From Eleftheria terrae (GTDB lineage Bacteria; Pseudomonadota; Gammaproteobacteria; Burkholderiales; Burkholderiaceae_C), in assembly GCF_030419005.1 (NCBI RefSeq), contig NZ_CP106951.1, forward strand, positions 2,728,001 through 2,792,000: 64,000 bases of DNA. Direction: 5' to 3'. The translations under genes were made by a program, and so were the position numbers. Within the stretch, counting starts at the first letter, position 1. Each line of letters starts with the position of its first letter. This document shows, piece after piece, positions 8,635 to 16,992 of the stretch. The notes below the pieces were generated by a model, which did no database searches, had not been told where the DNA came from, and saw only the letters and a list, made by a program, of their open reading frames with translations.

Positions 8635-9392
8635 GCCGCCGGCTCGAACAGCAGTTGCAGGACCGGGGCCTCGGCGCCGAACACCGAGGTGCCGTGCTCG
8701 ACGCGGATCTGCTCCTGCGCATCCGCGCCCACCGTGTCGCCGTGCTGGATGACGGGGCCGTGCACCAGCAGGTACTCGGCCAGCTCCTGCAGCCGCTGGC
8801 GCAGCTCGGCCACCGGTTCGGGCGCGGCCTGCGCCTCGATCTCCATCAGCCCCAGCGCGCCCAGCCCGCGGGTGTAGCCGCAGCTGAGCCCCTCGGCGGT
8901 CTGCCCGATGCGGAAATGCACCCACAGAGGCACCGGCGGCATGTGGGGCGCCACCTGCACTGCGAAGTCGCGAAACAGCGCAGGGGGCAACACCAGTCCA
9001 GCCGCCGTCCAGTAGACCCCGCTGACCTCGGGGCACCGGGCGATCAGCGAGGCGATCACCTGCGTCAGCCGCTGCGCCAGCGTGAGCGGCGCGGCCTCGC
9101 CCGTCACGACTGCGATCAGGTGCATCGCATGGGACCGCAGGGCCGAGGCGGCCTGGGGCCACAGCACGCTGGTCTGGCACGGCTCGTCGAGATCGCTCCA
9201 GGGCAGTGGCGCCGGCATGAGCGCGATGGCCAGGTCGGCATCGTCGAGCCGCAGCGACAGCACCGGTTCATCCTGGTCGCTCGCCTCACCCGCCTGCAGT
9301 CCCGTCCAGTCGCTGGCCAGCGCCTGCGCCACCGCAGCGGCAGACAGGCGCACCGGGGCGCTCAACGTGAGCATTGCCATGCAAAGAGCCAT
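8631..9392 (-). CDS. DUF4261 domain protein
   Basis: A 253-residue cytoplasmic protein resembling the DUF4261 family: an N-terminal MAMLTLSAPVRL, a middle with HLIAVVTG and GVYWTAAGLVLPP, and a C-terminal strand-rich part with GYTRGLGALGLMEIE. Its function is unknown in the family. The ATG at 9392 is used; an in-frame ATG at 9380 is equally possible because neither has a strong ribosome binding site. The frame runs far upstream (to 9668), but that extension is arginine/proline-rich and unlike protein. It ends in an ATGA overlap with the cysteine-rich small protein downstream. Confidence 0.7.
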   Translation of the reverse strand: MALCMAMLTLSAPVRLSAAAVAQALASDWTGLQAGEASDQDEPVLSLRLDDADLAIALMPAPLPWSDLDEPCQTSVLWPQAASALRSHAMHLIAVVTGEAAPLTLAQRLTQVIASLIARCPEVSGVYWTAAGLVLPPALFRDFAVQVAPHMPPVPLWVHFRIGQTAEGLSCGYTRGLGALGLMEIEAQAAPEPVAELRQRLQELAEYLLVHGPVIQHGDTVGADAQEQIRVEHGTSVFGAEAPVLQLLFEPAA

Positions 9393-9664
9393 AGGAGATT
9401 CGCTTCTTCGAGGAAGGGGAGGCTCGGTCGCCCAGGGGCGCCAGCCATGCCCCGGGCGCAGGCACGGCAGGCAGGCCGCGGCCGGCCCGGTCTGCGGCGC
9501 CGGGGGTGCCGTGGTCGGAAGGCGCGAGGATACGGGAGGCAGCCCCGCGGTCCTATCCCTCGAAGACGGGAGGCGCGTGCCCGGCGCGGCAGCGGCCAGC
9601 CAGGCGCGCCCTGTCCGTGGCCGGCTGGCCGCCGGCCGGCGGCGGACGCAGCCTGCCGCGAAGC

Positions 9665-11107
9665 TCACTTGACCGTGATCTTGCCCACGCCCGCCTTGGC
9701 GCGCACCGAGGCCTTCACTGCGGAGGCCGGCAGCAGTTGCACCCGGTACGGCACCGTCCAGCCGACCGCGCTGCTGAAGTTGCAGTTGCCGGCCAGGTTG
9801 AGGGCCGCGCCGTTGAGCAGGGAGCCGGCATCGCTGATGGCGCCGGTCTTGCTGGAAGAGCCAGGGTTCTTCACCACGTGGGCGCAGGAGCTGGCGCCGT
9901 CGATGTCGTAGGCGTTGTTCTGCGAGATGATCTTCGCCTTGTACCCCACGCCCACGCTGTAGCCGTGCGCATAAGCGGCATGCGAGCGGCTGCCTTCGTG
10001 GTAGTTGTTGTAGAGGTGCACCTTGCCGAAGCGCACCCGCGGCGCCCGCTCGGCGACATTCAGGAAATGGTTGTCGTGGAAGGTCACGGTCAGGTGCCCA
10101 TCGTCGCCGCCGGCGCTGTCGGAGGAGCCGATCAGGTTGTTCTTCGCATGCAGCTCGAACACCGTGTGCGAGATGGTGACGTAGTCGCTGCCGTTCTTCA
10201 CGTCGAGCGCGCCGTCATGGCACTGCTTGGTCTTGCCGTGCTCCACCGGCAGGCGGTCGTCGGTCAGCGGTGCGTCGGTGAACACGTTGTGGTCCAGCCA
10301 GACGTGGCGGGAGCCGTCGACCACCAGGCCGTCGTACTCGGAGTTCCAGTTGCCGCTGGAGCCGTCGTTCGGGTCCCACTGGGGCGCGATGTCGCAGGGG
10401 TTGACGATGCGCAGGTTGCGCACGATGACGTTCTCGACGCCCTTCACCACGATGCGGCCGTTGACCACCTCTGCATCCCCGCCCACGCCGATCAGCGTGG
10501 TGTTGCTGGGCAGCTTGATGGCGTTGCGCGCCGCCTGGTCGGAGGCGCTCTTGAACGGCCCGCCGTTGTCGGCCGACGCCATGTCGATGGTGCCGTAGAC
10601 CTTGATGATCTTGGCCTGGTCGCCCTGCGCTTGCAGGGCCGCCAGCAGCTGTGACGGCGAACTGACCTTGTAGATCGCGTTCGACGCTGCCGCACGGCCG
10701 CCGGTGGTGCCACCAGCCTGCCCGGCCCAGCCGGTCGCCGGCGCGGCCTCGGTGCTGGCGTCAGCGCCGGGCGCTGGCGCGGGAGCCGGCGTCGGGGCGG
10801 GCGTTGGGGCGGGTGTCGGCGCGGGCCCCGGCGCCGGGGCGGGGCCGATCGCGCATTTCTTGGTCTTGCCGGGATAGGGGTCGGTGCCGAACGTCGACAC
10901 GTCGCAGGCCACGCTGCCCTTCAGGCCCTGCACCACCACCCACTTGTCTTTGATGCCGAACGACACCTGCCGCGGCGCGGCACCGACCTCGCAGCGCTCG
11001 CCCTCGTCAGCGCACTTCGAGAAGCTGGCGGGCCAGTCGCGTGCATGGGCGGCCGTCGCGCCGAGCAGCGCCGCTGCCATGAAAACTTGGGTCTTGTTGA
11101 ATTTCAC
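9665..11107 (-). CDS. Pectate lyase, polysaccharide lyase family 1 type
   Basis: A 480-residue exported enzyme that would cleave polygalacturonate by beta-elimination. A GTG at 11107 is chosen: it has AAGGAGAG upstream and starts the signal peptide (VKFNKTQVFMAAALLG, cleavage near AHA). The first 75 mature residues hold four cysteines (KCADEGERCE, SVACD, KKCA) and look like a small separate domain. An alanine-proline linker of about 25 residues follows, then the lyase. Beta-helix hallmarks include LPSNTTLIGVGGDA, VIVRNLRI, WNSEYDGLVVDG, HVWLDHNVFTD, DGALDVKNGSDYVTISH and APRVRFGKVHLYNNYHEG. The Ca-binding aspartates and the RxPxxR-like arginine region are present. Confidence 0.92.
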   Translation of the reverse strand: MKFNKTQVFMAAALLGATAAHARDWPASFSKCADEGERCEVGAAPRQVSFGIKDKWVVVQGLKGSVACDVSTFGTDPYPGKTKKCAIGPAPAPGPAPTPAPTPAPTPAPAPAPGADASTEAAPATGWAGQAGGTTGGRAAASNAIYKVSSPSQLLAALQAQGDQAKIIKVYGTIDMASADNGGPFKSASDQAARNAIKLPSNTTLIGVGGDAEVVNGRIVVKGVENVIVRNLRIVNPCDIAPQWDPNDGSSGNWNSEYDGLVVDGSRHVWLDHNVFTDAPLTDDRLPVEHGKTKQCHDGALDVKNGSDYVTISHTVFELHAKNNLIGSSDSAGGDDGHLTVTFHDNHFLNVAERAPRVRFGKVHLYNNYHEGSRSHAAYAHGYSVGVGYKAKIISQNNAYDIDGASSCAHVVKNPGSSSKTGAISDAGSLLNGAALNLAGNCNFSSAVGWTVPYRVQLLPASAVKASVRAKAGVGKITVK

Positions 11108-11420
11108 GGGCTCTCCTTGGTTGGCTCCCGGCACTTGCCGGAGACGCCATCGAGCGCGCCGCGGCGCCTTGCCGCCGACCTTCCTGCATGCGAGAAACCC
11201 GGAACCCCGTCGGCCCGGCATCGCTGCGATGACAGGGCGATTGGATCATGTGGAACGTCATTTCAATATATAAACATGAGTGTTTTACATCAGTTGCACA
11301 ACCAGCTGATCAAGCATCCCGGCCCGCAGGGCGGACGCGCCGTCGCCCCCATCAACGGGACATGGCGCGCCCGCACTCAGCCGCAGGCCGCGGCCGTCGG
11401 CAAGGCCCGCGACCGGGCGC
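11108..11420 (-). promoter_or_regulatory. Upstream region of the pectate lyase gene with an AT-rich island
   Basis: The region has no gene. Around 11255-11300 it contains a strikingly AT-rich stretch for this genome (CATTTCAATATATAAACATG and then GTGTTTTACAT). On the leftward strand this gives TTTATATATTG, a plausible -10 zone for the pectate lyase gene about 150 bases downstream. The exact -35/-10 assignment is not clear. An unusually long untranslated leader (about 130-150 nt) would result. Confidence 0.45.
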
Positions 11421-12014
11421 TCAAGGGGCCGAGCGCACGCGGCTGTCGAGCCGGCCGAAGTCGATACGCGCCACGGCGGGCCTGAGCACCGGCGGCACGC
11501 CGAGCGCATCACCCAGCTTGTCCACCGCCGACGGCGTCAGGTAGAGGCCGGTCGCCTGCAGCTCCCGCCACGGTGGCGTGCCGGGGCGCTCGGAGGTCGA
11601 GCGCAGCGTGTACAGCGGCTCATTCGGGCTGGTGCTGCCGTTGACGTTGAGGTCGCCCACCAGCGAGCGGCCCGGGACGTTGACCTTGAACCGGAACAGC
11701 GTGACCACCGTGCTGCCCCGGGTCAGCGTGACGCCGGCCGCGGGGTCGGTGATCACCGAGCTCACCGCGCCGCCGGTGATGGCGCCGTCGGTGACCGGGA
11801 AGGAAAAGGCCTGGCCCGGGGTGACGGTGCCGGCGGTGCCGGCAGCCGTCACCTGCACGCCGATCAGGGACAAGGTGCTCAGCGCCTCGTTGGAGAAGGT
11901 CAGGACGGACTGGCCGACGAGCTGGGCCTGTGCCGGTGCCGCGGCGGCCGCCAGGGCCAGTGCGGCCCCCGACAGCAGGACACGCAGGCGGGGCTTCATC
12001 TGGGTCTTCATCAT
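11421..12014 (-). CDS. Secreted protein of unknown function
   Basis: A 197-residue protein with a signal peptide (MMKTQMKPRLRVLLSGAALA, cleavage near AQA at about residue 33). The mature part is dominated by threonine, valine and glycine beta-strands: VLTFSNEALSTLSLIGVQV, then VNVPGRSLVGDLNVNG. It looks like a small extracellular beta-sandwich. The C-terminus ends in LDSRVRSAP with no anchor or PEP-CTERM tail. The ATG at 12014 is preferred because it starts the signal peptide and has GAGG upstream; the frame is open further but the extension is cysteine/proline-rich noise. The family is not recognised. Confidence 0.68.
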   Translation of the reverse strand: MMKTQMKPRLRVLLSGAALALAAAAAPAQAQLVGQSVLTFSNEALSTLSLIGVQVTAAGTAGTVTPGQAFSFPVTDGAITGGAVSSVITDPAAGVTLTRGSTVVTLFRFKVNVPGRSLVGDLNVNGSTSPNEPLYTLRSTSERPGTPPWRELQATGLYLTPSAVDKLGDALGVPPVLRPAVARIDFGRLDSRVRSAP

Positions 12015-12315
12015 GCTGTGATCCTCAGGGCAGAAGGGACAGGGGGCGCACGGTGCGCCGGCGGACGGCGAAACAGGTGCCCCCGCACCCTGCCCGCCAC
12101 GGCGTCCCTGCTGGCCTGAATGACACAGCCATCGGATCCGCTGCATGAGGGCCGCCGGCGCGCGCCTAGGTTCGGACGGCGCAAGCGGCAGGGCAATGAC
12201 GGCGGCGGCCGGACCGGCGCACGTGCCGACGCGGCGAGCATCGCTGCAGCGCAGCATCACCGCCCGGCCGCACCGGCACTGGGCCGGCGGCTGTCGCGGG
12301 CCTGCGCATCGTGCG
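12015..12315. other. 300-bp intergenic region, no gene seen
   Basis: This lies between the start of the leftward secreted protein and the end of fisR. No supported reading frame or clear terminator for fisR is visible. Confidence 0.5.
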
Positions 12316-13737
12316 TTACAGCAGGCGCAGCTGCTTGAGCCGGCGGTACAAGGTCCGCTCGCTCATCCCGAGGTGCAGGGCCAGTGCCTTGCGGGTGCCG
12401 CGGAAGCCGACGGCCTCGCGCGCCAGGGCCTGGTCGTCCAACTCGGCGCGGCCAGCCGCGCCGGGCGGGCTCATCGACCGCGCCTGGGCGCTGCGGCCGA
12501 GGTCGGCCGGCAGGTGCTCGGCGCGGATCAGGCCGTCGTCGGCGAACAGGCGGGCACGGTCGAGCACATTGCGCAACTCGCGCACGTTGCCGGGCCAGGA
12601 ATGGGCCGCCAGCCGTTCGAGCGCTCCGGGCTGGAGGCTGCAGCGGCGGCCCTTGGCATCGGGCCGCTGCAGGAAGGACTGCGCCAGCAGCGGGATGTCC
12701 TCGGGCCGCTCGCGCAAGGGCGGCAGGCGGATCGGGAAGGCGTTGATGCGGTAGTACAGGTCCTGCCTGAACTCGCCTCGCTCGACCATTGCCTGCAGCG
12801 GCTTGTGGGTCGCCGCCACCAGCCGGAAATCGGCCGTCTGGGTCTCGACGCTGCCGACACGTCGGTAGGTGCGCGACTCGATCAGCCGCAACAGCTTGAC
12901 CTGCATCGACAGCGGCACGTCGCCCATCTCGTCGAGGAAGAGGGTGCCGCCCTGGGCCGTCTCGACCAGCCCCGGCTTGCGCAGCTGGGCCCCGGTGAAG
13001 GCGCCCTTCTCATAGCCGAACAGCTCGCTCTCGAACAAGGTTTCCGTCAACCCCGAGCAGTCCACCACCACGAAAGGCCCGCAGGCCCGGTCGCTGGCTT
13101 CGTGCACGGCGCGCGCAAACAGCTCCTTGCCGGTGCCCGACTCGCCAAGCAGCAGCACCGGCAGCATCGACGGAGCCACCCGCTGCAGCTCTGCCAGCGC
13201 GGCGTTGAAGGCCGGCGCGCGCCCCACCAGCCCGGCCGCGCTGGGCCGGGCCGAAGCACTGCGCACGGTGGTGAGCCGCTCGACATAGGCCACCACCTGC
13301 TGCCGGGCGTCCAGGATGGGCCGCAGCTCGACGTCCACATGCTCGGGCCCGCGCGGCGTGTGGTGGATGTGCAGCACCCGGTCGGGCGCCTTCGATTCCA
13401 GCGCCTTCTTCATCGGGCAGTGCTCGCCGGCCTGGTCGCAAGGCCGGTCGTAATGGTGCGAGATGCGGTAGCACTTGTGCCCCAGGTGGGGCCGGTCGGC
13501 GGTACCGAAGTGGCGCTGGTAGGCGGTGTTGGCCGCCAGGATGTTGTAGTGCGGGTCCAGCACGATCATCGGCTGCGCCTCGTGCTCCAGGTAGGACACC
13601 AGGGCTTCGACTTCGGGCGGCGGCGCGGCGGCGGCCGCAGCGCCGGATGGCGTGCCGGCATGCAGGCCATGCAGGGGCAGGTCGCGAGGCAGGTCGGTCA
13701 TGACAGGGTGCGCGTCAGGGCTGCCGATGGACATCAT
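12316..13737 (-). CDS. fisR: FisR: sigma-54-dependent sulfane-sulfur-sensing activator
   Basis: A 473-residue enhancer-binding protein. Residues about 45-130 form a PAS-like sensor with cysteines at 89, 100 and 107 ([12 protein letters not shown] then DQAGEHC, spacing C-x10-C-x6-C). This is the pattern reported for the persulfide-reactive cysteines of FisR in Cupriavidus. The AAA+ domain has Walker A GESGTGKE (198-205), the sigma-54 contact loop GAFTGA (245-250) and Walker B LFLDEMGD. The C-terminus is a Fis-type helix-turn-helix ([16 protein letters not shown]). It is divergent from persulfide dioxygenase, sqr and a TauE permease, the regulon of FisR elsewhere. ATGs at 13737 and 13701 are both possible starts; the first is used. 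Confidence 0.92.
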   Translation of the reverse strand: MMSIGSPDAHPVMTDLPRDLPLHGLHAGTPSGAAAAAAPPPEVEALVSYLEHEAQPMIVLDPHYNILAANTAYQRHFGTADRPHLGHKCYRISHHYDRPCDQAGEHCPMKKALESKAPDRVLHIHHTPRGPEHVDVELRPILDARQQVVAYVERLTTVRSASARPSAAGLVGRAPAFNAALAELQRVAPSMLPVLLLGESGTGKELFARAVHEASDRACGPFVVVDCSGLTETLFESELFGYEKGAFTGAQLRKPGLVETAQGGTLFLDEMGDVPLSMQVKLLRLIESRTYRRVGSVETQTADFRLVAATHKPLQAMVERGEFRQDLYYRINAFPIRLPPLRERPEDIPLLAQSFLQRPDAKGRRCSLQPGALERLAAHSWPGNVRELRNVLDRARLFADDGLIRAEHLPADLGRSAQARSMSPPGAAGRAELDDQALAREAVGFRGTRKALALHLGMSERTLYRRLKQLRLL

Positions 13738-13785
13738 GGCAGTCCGCCAATGCTGCCATGGCAGAGCCGGCTGGCAGTGTGGCAG
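13737..13785. promoter_or_regulatory. Repeated TGGCAG motifs, likely FisR upstream activating sites
   Basis: The fisR / persulfide dioxygenase intergenic region holds four copies of TGGCAG, at about 13737, 13759, 13772 and 13780. They include a perfect 12-bp palindrome CTGCCATGGCAG at 13753-13764. The cluster lies about 80-130 bases upstream of the sigma-54-like promoter, the usual distance for enhancer sites of this activator class. The assignment to FisR is inference. The first copy overlaps the proposed fisR start, which would also allow autoregulation. Confidence 0.5.
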
Positions 13786-13861
13786 TGCAACCGGCTGCCG
13801 CCGGGGGCCGGATCTGCCCGGCTGACAAGGACTTGCGTCGGTCGCAGGGTGCAGCGCAGCG

Positions 13862-13877
13862 AGGCACGCGACTTGAT
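13862..13877 (+). promoter_or_regulatory. Sigma-54-type (-24/-12) promoter of the sulfide oxidation operon
   Basis: AGGCACG-CGAC-TTGAT matches the sigma-54 consensus TGGCACG-N4-TTGCW except at the first base and at C of the -12 element. Transcription would start near 13888, about 35 bases before the persulfide dioxygenase ATG. The adjacent divergent gene encodes a sigma-54 activator, which supports the call. Confidence 0.6.
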
Positions 13878-13923
13878 ATGAGACAAGCCTGCCAGTACTT
13901 CGGGCCCTCCACCCGCCCTTGCC

Positions 13924-14814
13924 ATGAGCCAGCCCCCTGCCCCGCAGCCGGTGGTCGAAGGATTCTTCGATCCGGCCACCAGCACGATGAGCTACCTCGT
14001 GCTCGACAGCGCCACCCGCCGCTGTGCCCTGATCGACAGCGTGCTCGACTTCGACCCGAAGTCCGGCCGCACCGCCACCACGAGTGCCGACCGGCTGGTC
14101 GAGCGTGTGCACGCGCTCGAGGCACAGGTGGAGTGGATCCTGGAGACCCATGTGCATGCCGACCACCTGTCGGCCGCCCCCTATCTGCGGCGGCGGCTCG
14201 GCGGGCGCTTTGGCATCGGCCGGGAGATCACCACCGTGCAGCAGGTCTTCGGCAAGCTGTTCAATGCCGGCATCGACTTCGCGCGCGATGGCCGGCAGTT
14301 CGACCACCTCTTCGCCGACGGCGAGGCGTTTCGCATCGGCTCGCTGCCGGCCGTGGCGCTGCACACCCCGGGGCACACGCCGGCCTGCATGACCTATGTC
14401 GTCGGCCAGCCGCCCGGGTCGGTCGCCTTCGTCGGCGACATGCTGTTCATGCCGGACTACGGCACCGCCCGCTGCGACTTCCCGGGCGGCGATGCGCGCA
14501 CGCTGTACCGCTCCATCCGGCGCGTGCTCAGCCTGCCGCCGGAGACCCGGCTCTACACCTGCCACGACTATCAGCCCGGTGGCCGCGAGCTGCGCTTCAC
14601 CTGCACGGTCGCGGAGCAGCGAGCCCACAACGTCCATGTGCACGACGGCGTGGAGGAGGCCGACTTCGTTGCGGTGCGCACCAGCCGCGATGCCACGCTG
14701 GCCATGCCGGCCCTGCTGCTGCCGGCCGTGCAGGTGAACATGCGCGCCGGCCAGCTGCCCGAGCCGGAGGACAACGGCGTGCGCTACCTCAAGATTCCGC
14801 TGGACGCGCTGTAG
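13924..14814 (+). CDS. pdo: Persulfide dioxygenase, metallo-beta-lactamase fold (ETHE1/Blh type)
   Basis: A 296-residue cytoplasmic enzyme expected to oxidise glutathione persulfide to sulfite with mononuclear iron. The metal motif HVHADH is at residues 76-81. Other family features are [14 protein letters not shown] near the start, [12 protein letters not shown] (third histidine), [11 protein letters not shown] and the C-terminal [15 protein letters not shown]. Together these separate persulfide dioxygenases from glyoxalase II. It is the first gene after the sigma-54-like promoter and is followed 45 bp later by sqr, the enzyme that supplies its persulfide substrate. An in-frame start with this N-terminus fits the family length. 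Confidence 0.92.
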   Translation: MSQPPAPQPVVEGFFDPATSTMSYLVLDSATRRCALIDSVLDFDPKSGRTATTSADRLVERVHALEAQVEWILETHVHADHLSAAPYLRRRLGGRFGIGREITTVQQVFGKLFNAGIDFARDGRQFDHLFADGEAFRIGSLPAVALHTPGHTPACMTYVVGQPPGSVAFVGDMLFMPDYGTARCDFPGGDARTLYRSIRRVLSLPPETRLYTCHDYQPGGRELRFTCTVAEQRAHNVHVHDGVEEADFVAVRTSRDATLAMPALLLPAVQVNMRAGQLPEPEDNGVRYLKIPLDAL

Positions 14815-14859
14815 ACCCGGCCGGCCCCGCCCCCTTCAGAAGACCAGGAGACAGACCCC

Positions 14860-16125
14860 ATGAGCATGCAGCCTTCCTCCCACGCCCCCTCGCCCTCCGT
14901 GCACCACGAGGTGCTCATCGTCGGCGGCGGCGCCGCGGGCATCGCCACCGCGGCGAGCCTCCTGGCGCGCGCGCCGGGGCTGGACATCGCCATCGTCGAG
15001 CCGGCCGAGAGCCACTGCTACCAGCCCGGCTGGACGCTGGTGGGCGCCGGCGTCTTCGATGCCGCGCAGACGGTGCGGCCGATGGCCACCGTGATGCCGC
15101 GCGGCGTCACCTGGATCCGTGCGGCGGCAACGGCCTTCGAGCCGCAGGACAACGCGGTGCAGCTGGACGACGGCCGCCGCATCGGCTACCGGCAGCTGGT
15201 GGTCTGCCCCGGGCTCACGCTGGACTGGCAGGCGGTGCCGGGGCTGCAGGAGTCGCTGGGCCAGCATGGCGTGACGTCCAACTACCGCCGCGACCTGGCG
15301 CCCTACACCTGGGAGCTGGTGCGGCGCTGGCGTGGCGGCAAGGCCGTGTTCACACAGCCGGCCCTGCCCATCAAGTGCGCCGGCGCACCGCAGAAGGCCA
15401 TGTACCTGTCGTGCGACAGCTGGCGCCGTGCCGGCACCCTGGCCGCCAGCGAGGTGCGCTTCTGCAATGCCGGCGGGGCCCTGTTCGGCGTGGCGCACTA
15501 CATCCCGGCCCTGATGGCGTATGTCGAGGCCTATGGCATCCAGCTGGACTTCGGCCATACCCTGCTGTCCATCGACGGGCCGGCCCGGCAGGCCACCTTT
15601 GCGCGCGCCTCGGCCGACGGCAGCCGCGAGACCTACACCACCGGGTTCGACATGATCCACGTGGTGCCGCCGCAGGTGCCCCCCGACGTGGTGCGACGCG
15701 GCCCGCTGGCCGATGCCGCCGGCTGGCTCGACCTCGACCCTGCCACGCTGCGGCACAAGCAGCATGCCAATGTGTTCGGCCTCGGCGATGCCGGCAACAC
15801 GCCCAATGCGAAGACCGCCGCCGCCGCGCGCAAGCAGGCGCCGGTCGTTGCACACAACCTGCTGGTGGCCCTCGGCAAGGCCAGCGGCCAGGCCACCTAC
15901 AACGGCTATGGCTCCTGCCCGCTGACGGTGGAGCGCGGCAAGATCGTGCTGGCCGAGTTCCTGTACGGCGGCAAGCTCGCACCGACCTTCCCCGACTGGC
16001 TGACGGGCGGCGGGCGCCCCTCGCGGCTCGCCTGGCTGCTGAAGAAGGACCTGCTGCCGCCGGTCTACTGGCAAGCCATGCTCAAGGGCCGGGAGTGGCT
16101 CGCCCGCCCGCCGGTGCAAGGCTGA
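14860..16125 (+). CDS. sqr: Sulfide:quinone oxidoreductase
   Basis: A 421-residue flavoprotein that oxidises sulfide to persulfide and passes electrons to the quinone pool. The FAD-binding motif VGGGAAGIA lies at about 21-29. The two redox cysteines are at 173 (PIKCAGAPQK) and 353 (YGSCPLT), about 180 residues apart as in the mitochondrial-type (type II) enzymes. A third FAD contact, GLGDAGNTPNAKTA, is present. The C-terminal hydrophobic part (WLLKKDLLPPVYW) fits monotopic membrane attachment. The start has AGGAGA upstream; a second ATG two codons later is possible. The stop is 7 bases before the next gene. Confidence 0.94.
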   Translation: MSMQPSSHAPSPSVHHEVLIVGGGAAGIATAASLLARAPGLDIAIVEPAESHCYQPGWTLVGAGVFDAAQTVRPMATVMPRGVTWIRAAATAFEPQDNAVQLDDGRRIGYRQLVVCPGLTLDWQAVPGLQESLGQHGVTSNYRRDLAPYTWELVRRWRGGKAVFTQPALPIKCAGAPQKAMYLSCDSWRRAGTLAASEVRFCNAGGALFGVAHYIPALMAYVEAYGIQLDFGHTLLSIDGPARQATFARASADGSRETYTTGFDMIHVVPPQVPPDVVRRGPLADAAGWLDLDPATLRHKQHANVFGLGDAGNTPNAKTAAAARKQAPVVAHNLLVALGKASGQATYNGYGSCPLTVERGKIVLAEFLYGGKLAPTFPDWLTGGGRPSRLAWLLKKDLLPPVYWQAMLKGREWLARPPVQG

Positions 16126-16132
16126 GGCGGCA

Positions 16133-16960
16133 GTGGACGATCGAGCCGTGCTGGGGGCCGGCCTGGGCGCGCTGGTCGGCCTGATCATGGCACTCACCGG
16201 CGCGGGCGGCGGCATCCTCGCCGTGCCACTGCTGGTGTTCGGCCTGCACCTGACGGTGGCCCAGGCGGCGCCCGCCGGCCTGCTCGCCGTCGGCGCCGCG
16301 GCCGCGCTCGGCGCGCTGCTGGGCTTGCGCGAAGGCATCGTGCGCTACCGCGCCGCGGCACTGGTCGGCGGTGTCGGCATGGCGCTGGCGCCGTTGGGCG
16401 TCTGGCTGGCGCAGCGCCTGCCCAATGCGCCGCTGACCATTGCCTTCGCCGGCGTGCTGGCCGGCACGGCGTGGCGGATGTTCCACCGCGCTTCGGCCAG
16501 CGCCGCGGGCCGGCCGAGCCCGCCACGACCGGCGCCGCCGCCTTGCGTGCTCGACCCTGGCTGCGGCCGCCTGCGCTGGACCCGCCCCTGCGCCTGGACG
16601 CTGGCCCTCACCGGGGCGGTGTCCGGCGCGCTCAGCGGGCTGCTGGGAGTGGGTGGCGGATTTGTCGTCGTGCCCGCCCTCACCCGCTATACCGACCTGC
16701 CGGCCCGCAGCATCCTGGCCACCTCGCTGGCCGTCATCGCGCTGGTGTCGGCCGGTGGGCTGGGCGCGGCCATGCTGCATGGGGCGGTGGCCTGGCCCAT
16801 CGCCGCACCCTTTGCGGCCGGCGCGATGCTGGCCCTGCTGGCCGGCCGCCTGCTGGCAGCCCGGCTGGCCGGCGCGCGGCTGCAACAGGCCTTTGCGCTG
16901 GTGAGCGCGGTGGTGGCCCTGCTGTTGCTGGCACGCGGCCTGGGCGTCATCGGCGCCTGA
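16133..16960 (+). CDS. TauE/SafE-family membrane permease, probable sulfite exporter
   Basis: A 275-residue inner-membrane protein with about eight hydrophobic segments in two halves. Each half contains the glycine-rich family motif (LTGAGGGILAVPLL near the start, LLGVGGGFVVVPALT in the middle). Together with sqr and persulfide dioxygenase it completes a sulfide-to-sulfite route, so export of toxic sulfite is a sensible role (inference). The start is a GTG with GAGGCGG upstream, 7 bases after the sqr stop, which indicates tight operon structure. A proline-rich cytoplasmic loop (about residues 120-140) with two nearby cysteines separates the halves. Confidence 0.85.
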   Translation: MDDRAVLGAGLGALVGLIMALTGAGGGILAVPLLVFGLHLTVAQAAPAGLLAVGAAAALGALLGLREGIVRYRAAALVGGVGMALAPLGVWLAQRLPNAPLTIAFAGVLAGTAWRMFHRASASAAGRPSPPRPAPPPCVLDPGCGRLRWTRPCAWTLALTGAVSGALSGLLGVGGGFVVVPALTRYTDLPARSILATSLAVIALVSAGGLGAAMLHGAVAWPIAAPFAAGAMLALLAGRLLAARLAGARLQQAFALVSAVVALLLLARGLGVIGA

Positions 16961-16992
16961 GGGCGGCGCGGCGCGGCCCCACCGGCGCGGCC

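Noticed and set aside
13758..16184. An 808-codon rightward frame through pdo and sqr
   Set aside because: Out of phase with two enzymes whose active-site motifs are intact; arginine-rich product.
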